Position numbers and translations under genes: made by a program
Source of the DNA: Sphaerisporangium album
GTDB taxonomy: Bacteria > Actinomycetota > Actinomycetes > Streptosporangiales > Streptosporangiaceae
NCBI RefSeq assembly: GCF_003323745.1
Contig: NZ_QOIL01000025.1
Coordinates: forward strand, 1-51,189
Length of the DNA: 51,189 nt
Direction of reading: 5' to 3'
In this document: positions 19,655-27,141 of the stretch, one piece after another
Layout of the letters: each line of letters begins with the position of its first letter
Position numbering within the stretch: position 1 is the stretch's first letter
The notes under the pieces: generated by a model
Told to the model about the DNA's origin: nothing
Database searches by the model: none
What the model saw: only the letters and a program-made list of their open reading frames with translations

Positions 19655-19782
19655 TGTGCGTCCTGGCGCAGTCCCTGGAGACCACCGGAGACCTCACCGA
19701 GGACCCCGCCGTCCCCGCGGCCGAGGACTCCGCCGACATCCCCGAAGACCCCGCGGGAGGCGAGGCCCCATGTCTCTCATGA
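19654..19782 (+). CDS. 42-residue acidic peptide, translationally coupled
   Basis: The frame runs from ATG 19654, overlapping the upstream TGA, to a TGA at 19780 that overlaps the start region of the LysA-like gene. The peptide is strongly acidic in its middle (TTGDLTEDPAVPAAEDSAD) and has Cys at residues 2 and 40. It is too short for homology by eye. The double coupling supports translation; it may only carry ribosomes into the next gene, or it may be a small partner protein. Confidence 0.4.
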   Translation: MCVLAQSLETTGDLTEDPAVPAAEDSADIPEDPAGGEAPCLS

Positions 19783-21083
19783 CCGAAACCACCCACTGGC
19801 CGTGGTCCGCGACCACGGTGTTCGAGCCCGACGGCGACGCCACCGTCTCGGGAGCGTCCCTGACGGCGATCGCGAACCGGTTCGGCACGCCCACCTATGT
19901 CGTCGACGAGACCGACGTCCGCGGGCGGTGCCGCGCCTACCGGGCGGCCCTGCCGGACGCCGAGATCGCCTACGCGGCCAAGGCGTTCCTCTGCCGCGCG
20001 ATGGCCGGCTGGATCCGCGCCGAGGGCCTCGGCCTGGACGTGTGCAGCGGCGGCGAACTGGCGGTCGCGCGGGCGTCCGGCTTCCCGGCGGAACGGATCC
20101 TCTTCCACGGCAACGCCAAGACGCCGCACGAGTTGCAGTACGCGGTCGCCGAGGGCGTGGGGCGGATCGTCGTGGACAACATCGCCGAGATCAACCGCCT
20201 AGCGGCGCTGGTCCCGGCGGGCCGGCGGCAGAAGGTGCTGATCCGGGTCATCCCCGACATCGACGCCGGAGTCTGCGCGGCCGTCCGCACCGGGGGAGAG
20301 GACCAGAAGTTCGGCCTCTCGATCGCCACGGGCGCCGCAGGCGACGCCGTGGGACGGGTCCTGGCGCAGCCCCGGCTGCGGCTCGCCGGCCTGCACTGCC
20401 ACCTGGGCTCCCAGATCTGCGCGCCCGAGCCGTACGAGGCCGCCGCGCGGGTGATGGTCGAGCAGATGGCCCGCATCCGCGAAGGCCACGGGATCGCCCT
20501 GCCCGAGCTGGACCTCGGTGGCGGGCACGGCATCGCCTACCTCGAAGGAGAGCACGGGCTGGACATCCCGTCCTACGCCCGCCGGCTGACCGCGGCCGTC
20601 GAGGATCGGTGCGCCGGCCTCGGGCTGCCCGCGCCCCGGCTGATCGTCGAACCCGGGCGGGCCATCAGCGGGCCCGCGGGCCTGACCTTGTACCGGGTCA
20701 TCTCCCTCAAGAAGGGCCTCAACCGGACGTACGTCGCCGTCGACGGCGGCATGAGCGACAACCCCCGCCACGCCCTGTACGGCGCGCCGTACGAGATGCG
20801 GCTGATCGGGCGCAGGACGCACGCGGGCACGCGCGCCGTGACCGTGGTCGGGCACCACTGCGAGGCCGGGGACACCCTCGCCGAGGACGTGCCGCTGCCC
20901 GCCGACGTCCACCCCGGCGACCTGATCGCCGTGGCCGCCACCGGCGCGTACCACCACTCGATGGCCTCGACCTACAACCTCACCGGCCGCCCGCCCGTGG
21001 TCGCCGTCGGCGAGGCCGGGCCCCGCCTGGTGGTCCGCAGGGAGGACCCGGACGATCTGATGCGCCGGGACGTCGGGTTCTAG
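19770..21083 (+). CDS. Diaminopimelate decarboxylase-like fold III PLP enzyme
   Basis: The 437-residue enzyme has the PLP lysine in IAYAAKAFLCRAM (Lys71), CHLGSQICAPEPYE, LDLGGGHGIAYLEGE, the phosphate-binding EPGRAISGPAGLTLYRV, the second-subunit motif HHCEAGDTLAED and GAYHHSMASTYN. This is a full LysA-type set, which decarboxylates meso-diaminopimelate to lysine. The canonical actinobacterial lysA usually sits by thrA/hom; here the context is a SAV_915 protein and an acidic peptide, so it could be a paralogue acting on another amino acid. ATG 19779 (ATGA overlap with the peptide stop) is an alternative start. Confidence 0.85.
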   Translation: MSLMTETTHWPWSATTVFEPDGDATVSGASLTAIANRFGTPTYVVDETDVRGRCRAYRAALPDAEIAYAAKAFLCRAMAGWIRAEGLGLDVCSGGELAVARASGFPAERILFHGNAKTPHELQYAVAEGVGRIVVDNIAEINRLAALVPAGRRQKVLIRVIPDIDAGVCAAVRTGGEDQKFGLSIATGAAGDAVGRVLAQPRLRLAGLHCHLGSQICAPEPYEAAARVMVEQMARIREGHGIALPELDLGGGHGIAYLEGEHGLDIPSYARRLTAAVEDRCAGLGLPAPRLIVEPGRAISGPAGLTLYRVISLKKGLNRTYVAVDGGMSDNPRHALYGAPYEMRLIGRRTHAGTRAVTVVGHHCEAGDTLAEDVPLPADVHPGDLIAVAATGAYHHSMASTYNLTGRPPVVAVGEAGPRLVVRREDPDDLMRRDVGF

Positions 21084-21640
21084 GCCGGAGCCGTGACCTT
21101 GAGGATCTTGAGGAACTCGCGCATCCAGGCGGGGTGGTCCGGCCAGGCGCGGCCGGTGACCAGGTTGCCGTCGATGTGCGCCTCGCTGTCCACCCAGGTC
21201 GCCCCGGCCAGCTCGACGTCGGGCGCGCAGGCGGGGTAAGCGCTGCTCGACCGGCCCTTCAGCACACCGGCGGCGGCCAGGACCAGCGGGCCGTGGCACA
21301 GCGCGGCGATGGGCAGGCCGTTCTCGGCGAAGTGGCGCACGATGCGGCGGCAGTCGGCGTCGTTGCGGATGTACTCGGGCGCGCGCCCGCCAGGGATCAC
21401 CAGCGCCGCGTAGGCGGACGGGTCGACGTCCGCGAAGGCGACGTCGGCGGGCCAGGAGTGGCCGGGCTTCTCGGTGTAGGTGTCGAAGCCGGCCACGAAG
21501 TCGTGCACGACGAACTGGAGCTTCTTGGCGCTCGGCGCGGCGATGTCGACCTCGTATCCCTCCTCAAGCAGCCGCTGGTACGGATACATCACCTCGAGAT
21601 CCTCGGCCGCGTCACCGGTGATGATCAGAACTCTCGCCAT
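21080..21640 (-). CDS. DJ-1/PfpI family protein
   Basis: The 186-residue protein has the class I amidotransferase-like fold: VLIITGDAAEDLEVMYPYQRLLEEGYEVDI, ALVIPGGRAPEYIRND and the nucleophile elbow IAALCHGPLVLAAAGVL (Cys-His). Family members are proteases, chaperones, deglycases or glyoxalases; I cannot tell which. A GGAGGG site precedes the start; an upstream in-frame GTG at 21649 is possible. The 3' end overlaps the LysA-like gene tail-to-tail by three bases. Confidence 0.9.
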   Translation of the reverse strand: MARVLIITGDAAEDLEVMYPYQRLLEEGYEVDIAAPSAKKLQFVVHDFVAGFDTYTEKPGHSWPADVAFADVDPSAYAALVIPGGRAPEYIRNDADCRRIVRHFAENGLPIAALCHGPLVLAAAGVLKGRSSSAYPACAPDVELAGATWVDSEAHIDGNLVTGRAWPDHPAWMREFLKILKVTAPA

Positions 21641-21855
21641 CGCGGACACCCCTCCCTCGTCCGTGCGTCCTTCCCCGTCGATCGTGTCGAGCCGCCCCCT
21701 GCCCGGTCAACCACCAAGCTATGTCCCGTTCCGGTTCGTACGGGACACGACACCGGCGCCGGCGGCGACGGGCTAACCGCCCACCAGATCAGGAGGGCCG
21801 CCGCGCACACGCCGGCGACGGCCAGGACGACGGGCAGCGCGCGTCTGAGGTCCAC
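21625..21855 (-). CDS. Possible small membrane protein
   Basis: A 76-residue frame from GTG 21855 begins DLRRALPVVLAVAGVCAAALLIWWAVSP in outline: two arginines, a ~20-residue hydrophobic helix and a Pro/Ser-rich outside segment. It overlaps the start of the DJ-1 gene by 16 bases on the same strand. There is no clear ribosome site, and the C-terminal third is low in information. The single membrane helix is the only support. Confidence 0.3.
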   Translation of the reverse strand: MDLRRALPVVLAVAGVCAAALLIWWAVSPSPPAPVSCPVRTGTGHSLVVDRAGGGSTRSTGKDARTREGCPRWREF

Positions 21856-21923
21856 GTAAGTGAGACGTCCGCTTCATCCGTTCGGTTCGCCGCGCCGGGG
21901 CCCATCGGGCCGGGGAAAGCAGA

Positions 21924-21948
21924 AAGCCCAGGCCGTCGGCCTGGGCTT
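21924..21948 (-). terminator. Rho-independent terminator of the tRNA cluster
   Basis: An 11-base perfect stem (AAGCCCAGGCC and complement) with a three-base loop is followed on the minus strand by TCTGCTTT. It lies five bases beyond the CCA end of the tRNA-Val gene, the last gene of the cluster. Confidence 0.85.
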
Positions 21949-21952
21949 CTGA

Positions 21953-22027
21953 TGGTGGGCGATACTGGGATTGAACCAGTGGCCTCTACCGTGTCAAGGT
22001 AGCGCTCTCCCACTGAGCTAATCGCCC
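21953..22027 (-). tRNA. tRNA-Val (GAC)
   Basis: The minus strand folds into a full cloverleaf. The acceptor stem is GGGCGAT with ATCGCCC, the D arm contains TAGCTCAGTGGGAGAGC, the anticodon loop is TTGACAC (anticodon GAC) and the T loop contains GGTTCAATCCC. The 3' CCA is encoded (21953-21955), unlike in the neighbouring tRNAs. Last gene of a four-tRNA cluster read right to left. Confidence 0.95.
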
Positions 22028-22042
22028 TCGATGAGGAATCAG

Positions 22043-22115
22043 AGCGGACGACGGGATTCGAACCCGCGACCCTCACCTTGGCAAGGTGATGCTCTACCAG
22101 CTGAGCCACGTCCGC
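22043..22115 (-). tRNA. tRNA-Gly (GCC), copy 2
   Basis: A 73-base cloverleaf with acceptor GCGGACG/CGTCCGC, anticodon loop TTGCCAA (anticodon GCC) and T loop GGTTCGAATCC. It is identical to the copy at 22278-22350. CCA is not encoded. Confidence 0.95.
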
Positions 22116-22195
22116 GCGATCACCAAGAACCTCGGAGGGCCCTTGCCGACGCCTGGTACAACTTTACCGGATCCCGGAAGTGCGAGATCCCGTCG

Positions 22196-22266
22196 AGGTG
22201 GAGACGGGATTTGAACCCGTGTACGCGGCTTTGCAGGCCGCTGCCTCGCCTCTCGGCCACTCCACC
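22196..22266 (-). tRNA. tRNA-Cys (GCA)
   Basis: A 71-base cloverleaf with acceptor GGTGGAG/CTCCACC, anticodon stem GCGGC/GCCGC and loop CTGCAAA (anticodon GCA). The discriminator base is U, an identity element of tRNA-Cys. It lies between the two identical tRNA-Gly genes. Confidence 0.95.
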
Positions 22267-22277
22267 AGGATCTTTCG

Positions 22278-22350
22278 AGCGGACGACGGGATTCGAACCC
22301 GCGACCCTCACCTTGGCAAGGTGATGCTCTACCAGCTGAGCCACGTCCGC
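22278..22350 (-). tRNA. tRNA-Gly (GCC), copy 1
   Basis: First transcribed gene of the Gly-Cys-Gly-Val cluster and identical over all 73 bases to 22043-22115. A TAGAGT box on the minus strand at 22385-22390 lies about 35 bases upstream and may be the -10 of the cluster promoter. Confidence 0.95.
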
Positions 22351-22630
22351 GTGAGCCCCGGGAACGCTCCCCGGTCACGCAAAGACTCTAGCGCGTCCAC
22401 GGACCTGGTGTGCGCAGTCCGCCGCGTGAGCCGTCTTCGAACGTGCGAACCTGACCGGCGGCCCGCCCTCCCGTGGCATCCTCGGGCGAGGTGGGCGGCG
22501 CGCGGCGCGTGACCGGCCGGTTCGCGGGTACTGGGCGTCCATGCCCCTGCCGGATCGGGAGCGCCCGGTGTGCTCGACGTGTCCATTGCCTGCTCGATGC
22601 CGGACGGCAAGCCCTTCTAGTGCGTATCCT

Positions 22631-22646
22631 TGCCCGAATTCGGGCA
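22631..22646. promoter_or_regulatory. Perfect 16-base palindrome, candidate operator
   Basis: TGCCCGAATTCGGGCA is fully self-complementary and lies six bases before the -35 element of the promoter at 22653-22682. That is an activator-like position for control of the downstream small protein and glmS. The binding protein is unknown. Confidence 0.5.
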
Positions 22647-22652
22647 GAAATC

Positions 22653-22682
22653 TTGGCGTGTCATCTCTTTCCTGCGTAAAGT
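22653..22682 (+). promoter_or_regulatory. Promoter for the small-protein/glmS unit
   Basis: TTGGCG and TAAAGT are separated by 18 bases, and the TAAAGT box ends eight bases before GTG 22691. This matches a housekeeping promoter producing a leaderless transcript. Confidence 0.5.
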
Positions 22683-22690
22683 CCTGGCCT

Positions 22691-22966
22691 GTGTCAACGG
22701 CCCGGCATTCCTACGAGGATCTGATCACCCACCTGACCCGGACGACCTCCCTCGGCCCGGGGGAGGCGGCACGGGTCGTGGCGGAGGTGGTGGCCTACTT
22801 CTCCGAGTCCGTCGAGGAGTACGTCCGCCGCCGTCACAGTGAGATGAAGGCCCGAGGTCTCACCAACGATCAGATCTTCCCCGGTATCGCCGCCGAGCTG
22901 TCGGCCCGCCGCGTCGCGGCCCCCGAGCTGTCCCTGCGCCAACTGCGCCGCATCGTGTACGGCTAG
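22691..22966 (+). CDS. Small conserved helical protein upstream of glmS
   Basis: This 91-residue protein reads STARHSYEDLITHL, then SESVEEYVRRRHSEMKARG and ends APELSLRQLRRIVYG. It is predicted all-helical and charged, with no signal peptide or metal motif. There is no ribosome site before GTG 22691; a -10 box eight bases upstream suggests leaderless translation. It ends 16 bases before glmS and should be co-transcribed with it. It looks like a conserved actinobacterial protein, but I cannot name its function. Confidence 0.75.
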   Translation: MSTARHSYEDLITHLTRTTSLGPGEAARVVAEVVAYFSESVEEYVRRRHSEMKARGLTNDQIFPGIAAELSARRVAAPELSLRQLRRIVYG

Positions 22967-22982
22967 CGCCAAGGAGATTGAA

Positions 22983-24803
22983 ATGTGCGGAATCGTCGCT
23001 TATATCGGGCCGAAGGACGCGGCGCCGATCCTTCTGGAAGGACTGCAGCGCCTGGAGTACCGAGGCTACGACTCGGCCGGTCTCGTGGTGAACAACAAAG
23101 GGCTGAAAGTACGCAAGGTCAAGGGCAGGGTCGCCGACCTGGCCGGGGCCGTGCCCGCGCGGTTCAAGGGCGGTCTCGGCATCGGGCACACCCGCTGGGC
23201 CACGCACGGCGTGCCCAACGACGTCAACGCCCACCCCCACCTGGACACCAAGGAGCGCATCGCGGTCGTCCACAACGGCATCATCGAGAACGCCGACGAA
23301 CTGCGCGCCAAGCTGATCGCCGACGGCGCCGTGTTCGTCTCCGAGACCGACACCGAGGTGCTCGCCCACCTGATCGCCCGCACCGTCCAGGACACCGGCT
23401 CGCTGGAGGAGGCCGTCAGGAAGGCGCTGAAGAGCGTCGTCGGCACCTACGGCATCGCCGTCGTGGACGCCGAGCGCGGCTCCGAGATCGTCGTCGCCCG
23501 CAACGGCAGCCCGATCGTGATCGGCATCGGCGAGAAGGAGATGTTCTGCGCCTCCGACGTCGCCGCGCTGGTCCGCTACACCCGCCAGGTCGTCCACCTG
23601 GAGGACGGCGAGCTCGCCGTGCTGAAGGCCGACGGCTTCCACACGTTCACCATGGACGCCCGCGCCACGTCCAAGGAGCCGCTGACCGTCGACTGGGACG
23701 CCGGGCACTACGACACCGGCGGGTACGAGCACTACCTGCTCAAGGAGATCTCCGACCAGCCCGAGTCGGTGGCGCGCACGCTGCGCGGGCGCCTCGACGA
23801 CCGCTTCCACATCGCCCACCTGGGCGGGCTCAACCTCGACCCCCGCGAGACCCGCGCCTTCCGCCGCGTCAAGATCATCGGCTGTGGCTCGGCCTACTAC
23901 GCCGGCCAGATCGGCGCCCAGCTCATCGAGGAGCTCGCCCGCATCCCCGCCGACGCCGAGCCCGCCTCCGAGTTCCGCTACCGCAGCCCCGTGGTCGAGC
24001 ACGACACGTTGTACGTCGCCGTCAGCCAGTCGGGCGAGACCTACGACACGCTCGCCGCCGTCCAGGAGTTGAAGCGCAAGGGCGGGCGCGTGCTCGGCGT
24101 CGTCAACGCGGTCGGCAGCGCCATCGCCCGCGAGGTGGACGGCGGCGTCTACCTGCACGCGGGGCCCGAGGTCTCGGTGGCCTCCACCAAGGCGTTCACC
24201 TCGACGGCCGTCGCGTTCGCGCTGATCGCGCTGCACTTCGGCCGCGTCCGCGACCTGTCCCCCTCCGACGGGCGGCGCATCGCCGACGGGCTCAGGAGGC
24301 TGCCCGAGCAGATCGAGCGGATCGTCGAGCAGGGCGACGCCATCGCCGCCCTCGCCCGCAAGTACGCGCCCCACCCCGGCATGATGTTCGTCGGGCGGGT
24401 GCGCGGGTACCCGGTGGCCCGCGAGGGCGCGCAGAAGCTCAAGGAGATCTCCTACGTGCACGCCGAGGCGTACCCGGCGAGCGAGCTGAAGCACGGCCCG
24501 CTGGCGCTGATCGGCCCGGACATGCCCACGGTGGCGGTCGTCCCCGACGACGAGCTGCTCGACAAGAACCTCACCACCCTCGGGGAGATCCGCGCCCGGG
24601 GCGGCAAGGTGCTCATGATCGGCCACCGCGAGCCGGACGCCAAGCTGGCCGAGGACGTCATCGTGGTGCCGAAGAACGAGGTCGAGCTGGACCCGATCCT
24701 CCTCGGCATCCCCCTCCAGCTCTTCGCCTACCACGCGGCCGTCGCCCTGGAGCGCGACGTCGACAAGCCGCGCAACCTGGCCAAGAGCGTCACCGTCGAG
24801 TGA
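22983..24803 (+). CDS. glmS: Glutamine-fructose-6-phosphate aminotransferase (isomerizing)
   Basis: GlmS makes glucosamine-6-phosphate from fructose-6-phosphate and glutamine, the first step to cell-wall amino sugars. The 606-residue length is standard. Residues 1-~220 are the glutaminase domain with nucleophile Cys2 (MCGIVAYIGPKDAAPILLEG), GHTRWATHGVPN and NGIIEN. Two SIS domains follow, with CGSAYYAGQIG, SQSGETYDTLAA, the ligand loop VASTKAFTSTAVA and the C-terminal KPRNLAKSVTVE. AAGGAG lies six bases before ATG. Many actinomycetes carry two glmS copies; only this one is visible. Confidence 0.97.
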   Translation: MCGIVAYIGPKDAAPILLEGLQRLEYRGYDSAGLVVNNKGLKVRKVKGRVADLAGAVPARFKGGLGIGHTRWATHGVPNDVNAHPHLDTKERIAVVHNGIIENADELRAKLIADGAVFVSETDTEVLAHLIARTVQDTGSLEEAVRKALKSVVGTYGIAVVDAERGSEIVVARNGSPIVIGIGEKEMFCASDVAALVRYTRQVVHLEDGELAVLKADGFHTFTMDARATSKEPLTVDWDAGHYDTGGYEHYLLKEISDQPESVARTLRGRLDDRFHIAHLGGLNLDPRETRAFRRVKIIGCGSAYYAGQIGAQLIEELARIPADAEPASEFRYRSPVVEHDTLYVAVSQSGETYDTLAAVQELKRKGGRVLGVVNAVGSAIAREVDGGVYLHAGPEVSVASTKAFTSTAVAFALIALHFGRVRDLSPSDGRRIADGLRRLPEQIERIVEQGDAIAALARKYAPHPGMMFVGRVRGYPVAREGAQKLKEISYVHAEAYPASELKHGPLALIGPDMPTVAVVPDDELLDKNLTTLGEIRARGGKVLMIGHREPDAKLAEDVIVVPKNEVELDPILLGIPLQLFAYHAAVALERDVDKPRNLAKSVTVE

Positions 24804-24842
24804 CGTCTCCGGGCTGACCTGTCGACGCGTGCCCGCCCGGCT

Positions 24843-24882
24843 TCCCGGTCCCCGGACGGGCGCGCTCGTCCGGGGACCGGGA
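24843..24882 (+). terminator. Terminator after glmS
   Basis: A perfect 16-base inverted repeat (TCCCGGTCCCCGGACG and complement) with an eight-base loop lies 39 bases after the glmS stop and upstream of the pirin promoter. There is no T-run. Confidence 0.75.
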
Positions 24883-24917
24883 CCCACCGTGCGGGGCACG
24901 GCCGGGCGGGTGGGTCG

Positions 24918-24923
24918 TACAGT
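24918..24923 (+). promoter_or_regulatory. -10 element (TACAGT) for leaderless pirin gene
   Basis: TACAGT ends six bases before GTG 24930, and no Shine-Dalgarno sequence intervenes. Transcription would start at the GTG. Confidence 0.45.
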
Positions 24924-24929
24924 CGTCGG

Positions 24930-25880
24930 GTGAGCAATCTGGAAAGCGATCCTCAGGAGACGGTGTGCGAGGGCTCGGCGCAGGCCGCGGGTGTCGCGCA
25001 CGAGCTGCTGGAGGGACGGGACGTCGTCCTCGGCGGCACCCGGGGCATGAAGGTGACCCGCAGCCTCCCCGGCCGCGACCGCCGCATGGTCGGCGCGTGG
25101 TGCTTCGTCGACCACTACGGCCCCGAGCCCGCCGCCATGCGGGTGGCCCCCCACCCGCACACCGGCCTCCAGACGGTCACCTGGCTGCTCGAAGGGGAGG
25201 TCCTGCACCGCGACAGCCTCGGCAGCGAGCAGGTGATCACCCCCGGGCGGCTGAACCTCATGACGGCCGGCCGCGCGATCTCCCACGCCGAGGAGTCGCC
25301 GGTGGAGGGCGTCCTGCACGGCGTCCAGCTCTGGGTGGCGCTCCCCGACGCGTCCCGGCACACCGAGCCGGCGTTCGACCATCACCCCGACCTGCCGGTG
25401 CTGACCGGGCCGGGCGTCAGGACGACCGTCATCATCGGCGAGCTCGGCGGGGCGACCTCACCCGCGCGCGCCTACACCCCGCTCGTCGGCGCCGAGCTGG
25501 CCCTGGAGGAGGGCGCGGCGACCACCCTGCACGTCCGGCCCGACTTCGAGTACGCCGCGCTGGTGATGAGCGGCGCGGCCGAGGTGGACGGCGCCGCCCT
25601 GGAGCCAGGGCCGCTGCTGTACCTCGGGCAGGGGCGCACCGAGCTGGCCTTCGCCGCGGGACCCGCGAGCCGGGTGCTGCTGCTCGGCGGCGAGCCGTTC
25701 GAGGAGCGGCTCGTCATGTGGTGGAACTTCGTCGGCCGCACCCACGAGGAGATCGAGCGGTTCCGCAAGGAATGGGCGGAGGGCACCGCGTTCGGCGCCG
25801 TCGAGGGCTTCGACGGCGCGCCGCTGCCCGCCCCGGCCCTGCCCGGCGCCCGCCTGAAGGCCCGCCCCCGCCACCGCTGA
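24930..25880 (+). CDS. Pirin family protein
   Basis: The 316-residue bicupin protein contains the pirin signature WCFVDHYGPEP, RVAPHPHTGLQTVTWLLEGEVLHRDSLGSEQVITPGR in segments and NLMTAGRAISHAEESPVEG. These give the His-His-His-Glu iron site of the N-terminal cupin. The C-terminal half has VMWWNFVGRTHEEIERFRKEW, also typical. Some pirins are quercetin dioxygenases, others regulatory or stress proteins; substrate is unknown. It stands alone between terminators. Confidence 0.92.
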   Translation: MSNLESDPQETVCEGSAQAAGVAHELLEGRDVVLGGTRGMKVTRSLPGRDRRMVGAWCFVDHYGPEPAAMRVAPHPHTGLQTVTWLLEGEVLHRDSLGSEQVITPGRLNLMTAGRAISHAEESPVEGVLHGVQLWVALPDASRHTEPAFDHHPDLPVLTGPGVRTTVIIGELGGATSPARAYTPLVGAELALEEGAATTLHVRPDFEYAALVMSGAAEVDGAALEPGPLLYLGQGRTELAFAAGPASRVLLLGGEPFEERLVMWWNFVGRTHEEIERFRKEWAEGTAFGAVEGFDGAPLPAPALPGARLKARPRHR

Positions 25881-25927
25881 GGAACCGCCGGGGCTGACGG
25901 ACCGTCCGACGCCGCCGGCGAGCCCCC

Positions 25928-25963
25928 GTCACCGGACGGTCCGGCGCCCGGCCGTCCGGTGAC
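25928..25963. terminator. Bidirectional terminator between pirin and sigma factor genes
   Basis: A perfect 12-base inverted repeat (GTCACCGGACGG and complement) with a 12-base loop lies between the convergent stops at 25880 and 25966. Confidence 0.65.
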
Positions 25964-25965
25964 GC

Positions 25966-26979
25966 TCACCCGCCCGTGACGGCGGGCCGGACGCGGGGCA
26001 GGCCGAACGTCTCGAACAGCCCGGGGCTCATGAAGTTCGCCACGTGGGTGATGCCCGCCGGGGCCACCGTCAGCACCTGCAGGGTGAAGGCCCTGTAGCC
26101 GCCGTCCTCGCCGTCTCGCAGGTACAGCCCGAACGCGGGCCGGCCGTTGGCGGTGACCGGCACCAGGAGGACGCGGCCCGGGCGTGCCGGGCACACCGTC
26201 TCCAGATGGCGGGCGATGCGCTCGCGGCCCTGATACCAGGCGGTGTAGGGCGGCATCTCCCAGACGGCGTCGGCCCTGAACAGCTCGACGATCGCGCCGA
26301 CGTCCTTGCGCTCGAAGGCCGCGACGTACCGGTCGAGCAGCTCGCGCTCGCGGGCCGCCGTGGGCTCCGCGACGGTCTCCTCGCTCGGCGACACGCGGGC
26401 GAGCTGGGCGCGGGCGCGCTGCAGGAGGCTGTTCACCGCCGTCGTCGTGAGGTCCAGCATCGACGCGACCTCGGCGGCCCGCCACTGCATGACGTCCCGG
26501 AGGATCAGCACGGCCCGCTGGCGCGGCGGCAGGTGCTGCAGGGCCGCGACGAACGCCAGGCGCACGCTCTCGCGCGAGGTCACGATCGCGGCCGGGTCGG
26601 CGGGGGCCGCCCCGGCGAGCGCGTCGGGCAGCGGCTCCAGCCAGGTGACCTCGGGCAGGGCGGTCAGAGGATCGGCGGGGTCGGCTCCGGGCCCGCCCAG
26701 ACCGGTGGGCAGGGCGCGGCGGCCTCGGCTCCGCAGGGCCGTCAGGCACGCGGACGTCGCGATGCGGTACAGCCACGTCCGCAGCGACGAGCGCCCCTCG
26801 AAGCCGTCGAAGGAACGCCACGCGCGCAGGTAGGTCTCCTGCACCAGGTCTTCCGCGTCGTGCACCGAGCCCGTCATCCGATAGCAGTGGGCCAGGAGCT
26901 CGCGCCGGAACGGATCGGCCAGGCGAGGGAAGTCCTGCCTCGGATGGGTGTGTGCTGGTTCGACCTGGGTTCTCGTCAT
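25966..26979 (-). CDS. ECF sigma factor with SnoaL-like C-terminal domain
   Basis: The 337-residue protein has ECF region 2 (LLAHCYRMTGSVHDAEDLVQETYLRAWR in segments, DGFEGRSSLRTWLYRIATSACL) and region 4 (LQHLPPRQRAVLILRDVMQWRAAEVASML, TTTAVNSLLQRARAQL). A C-terminal domain of about 110 residues (AAFERKDVGAIVELF, MPPYTAWYQGRERI) is SnoaL/NTF2-like. Sigma factors of this build have no anti-sigma gene beside them; the extra domain is thought to regulate them in cis. Ribosome site GAAAGG precedes the ATG. None of the neighbours is a clear target. Confidence 0.9.
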   Translation of the reverse strand: MTRTQVEPAHTHPRQDFPRLADPFRRELLAHCYRMTGSVHDAEDLVQETYLRAWRSFDGFEGRSSLRTWLYRIATSACLTALRSRGRRALPTGLGGPGADPADPLTALPEVTWLEPLPDALAGAAPADPAAIVTSRESVRLAFVAALQHLPPRQRAVLILRDVMQWRAAEVASMLDLTTTAVNSLLQRARAQLARVSPSEETVAEPTAARERELLDRYVAAFERKDVGAIVELFRADAVWEMPPYTAWYQGRERIARHLETVCPARPGRVLLVPVTANGRPAFGLYLRDGEDGGYRAFTLQVLTVAPAGITHVANFMSPGLFETFGLPRVRPAVTGG

Positions 26980-27141
26980 GACCGTGACCTTTCGTCCCCC
27001 TCATTCGGCGCCGGCCGAGGGCCGTCGGCCCAGCCCACCGGTGTCCGTCCCTGTATAGCGCCCGCCTACGACGAAAACGTGAGCCAGGCGCCGTCCGGGT
27101 GGCTGAGAGACGGCGGAGCCGGGAGTGGGTGGTCTGGGAGA

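Larger units (their letters stand above)
22351..22690. other. Divergent region between tRNA cluster and the small-protein/glmS unit
   Basis: This 340-base gap holds the probable tRNA promoter at its left side and the palindrome and promoter described below at its right. Open frames crossing it lack ribosome sites and read as low-complexity sequence; I see no gene. Confidence 0.5.

Noticed and set aside
22043..22350. Direct repeats suggestive of a mobile element or short CRISPR
   Set aside because: The repeated sequence is exactly a tRNA-Gly gene present twice; there are only two copies and the intervening DNA is a tRNA-Cys gene.
26044..27141. Upstream extension of the kinase frame
   Set aside because: It is antisense to the ECF sigma factor and lacks protein-like composition. 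The membrane sensor domain starts at 27142.
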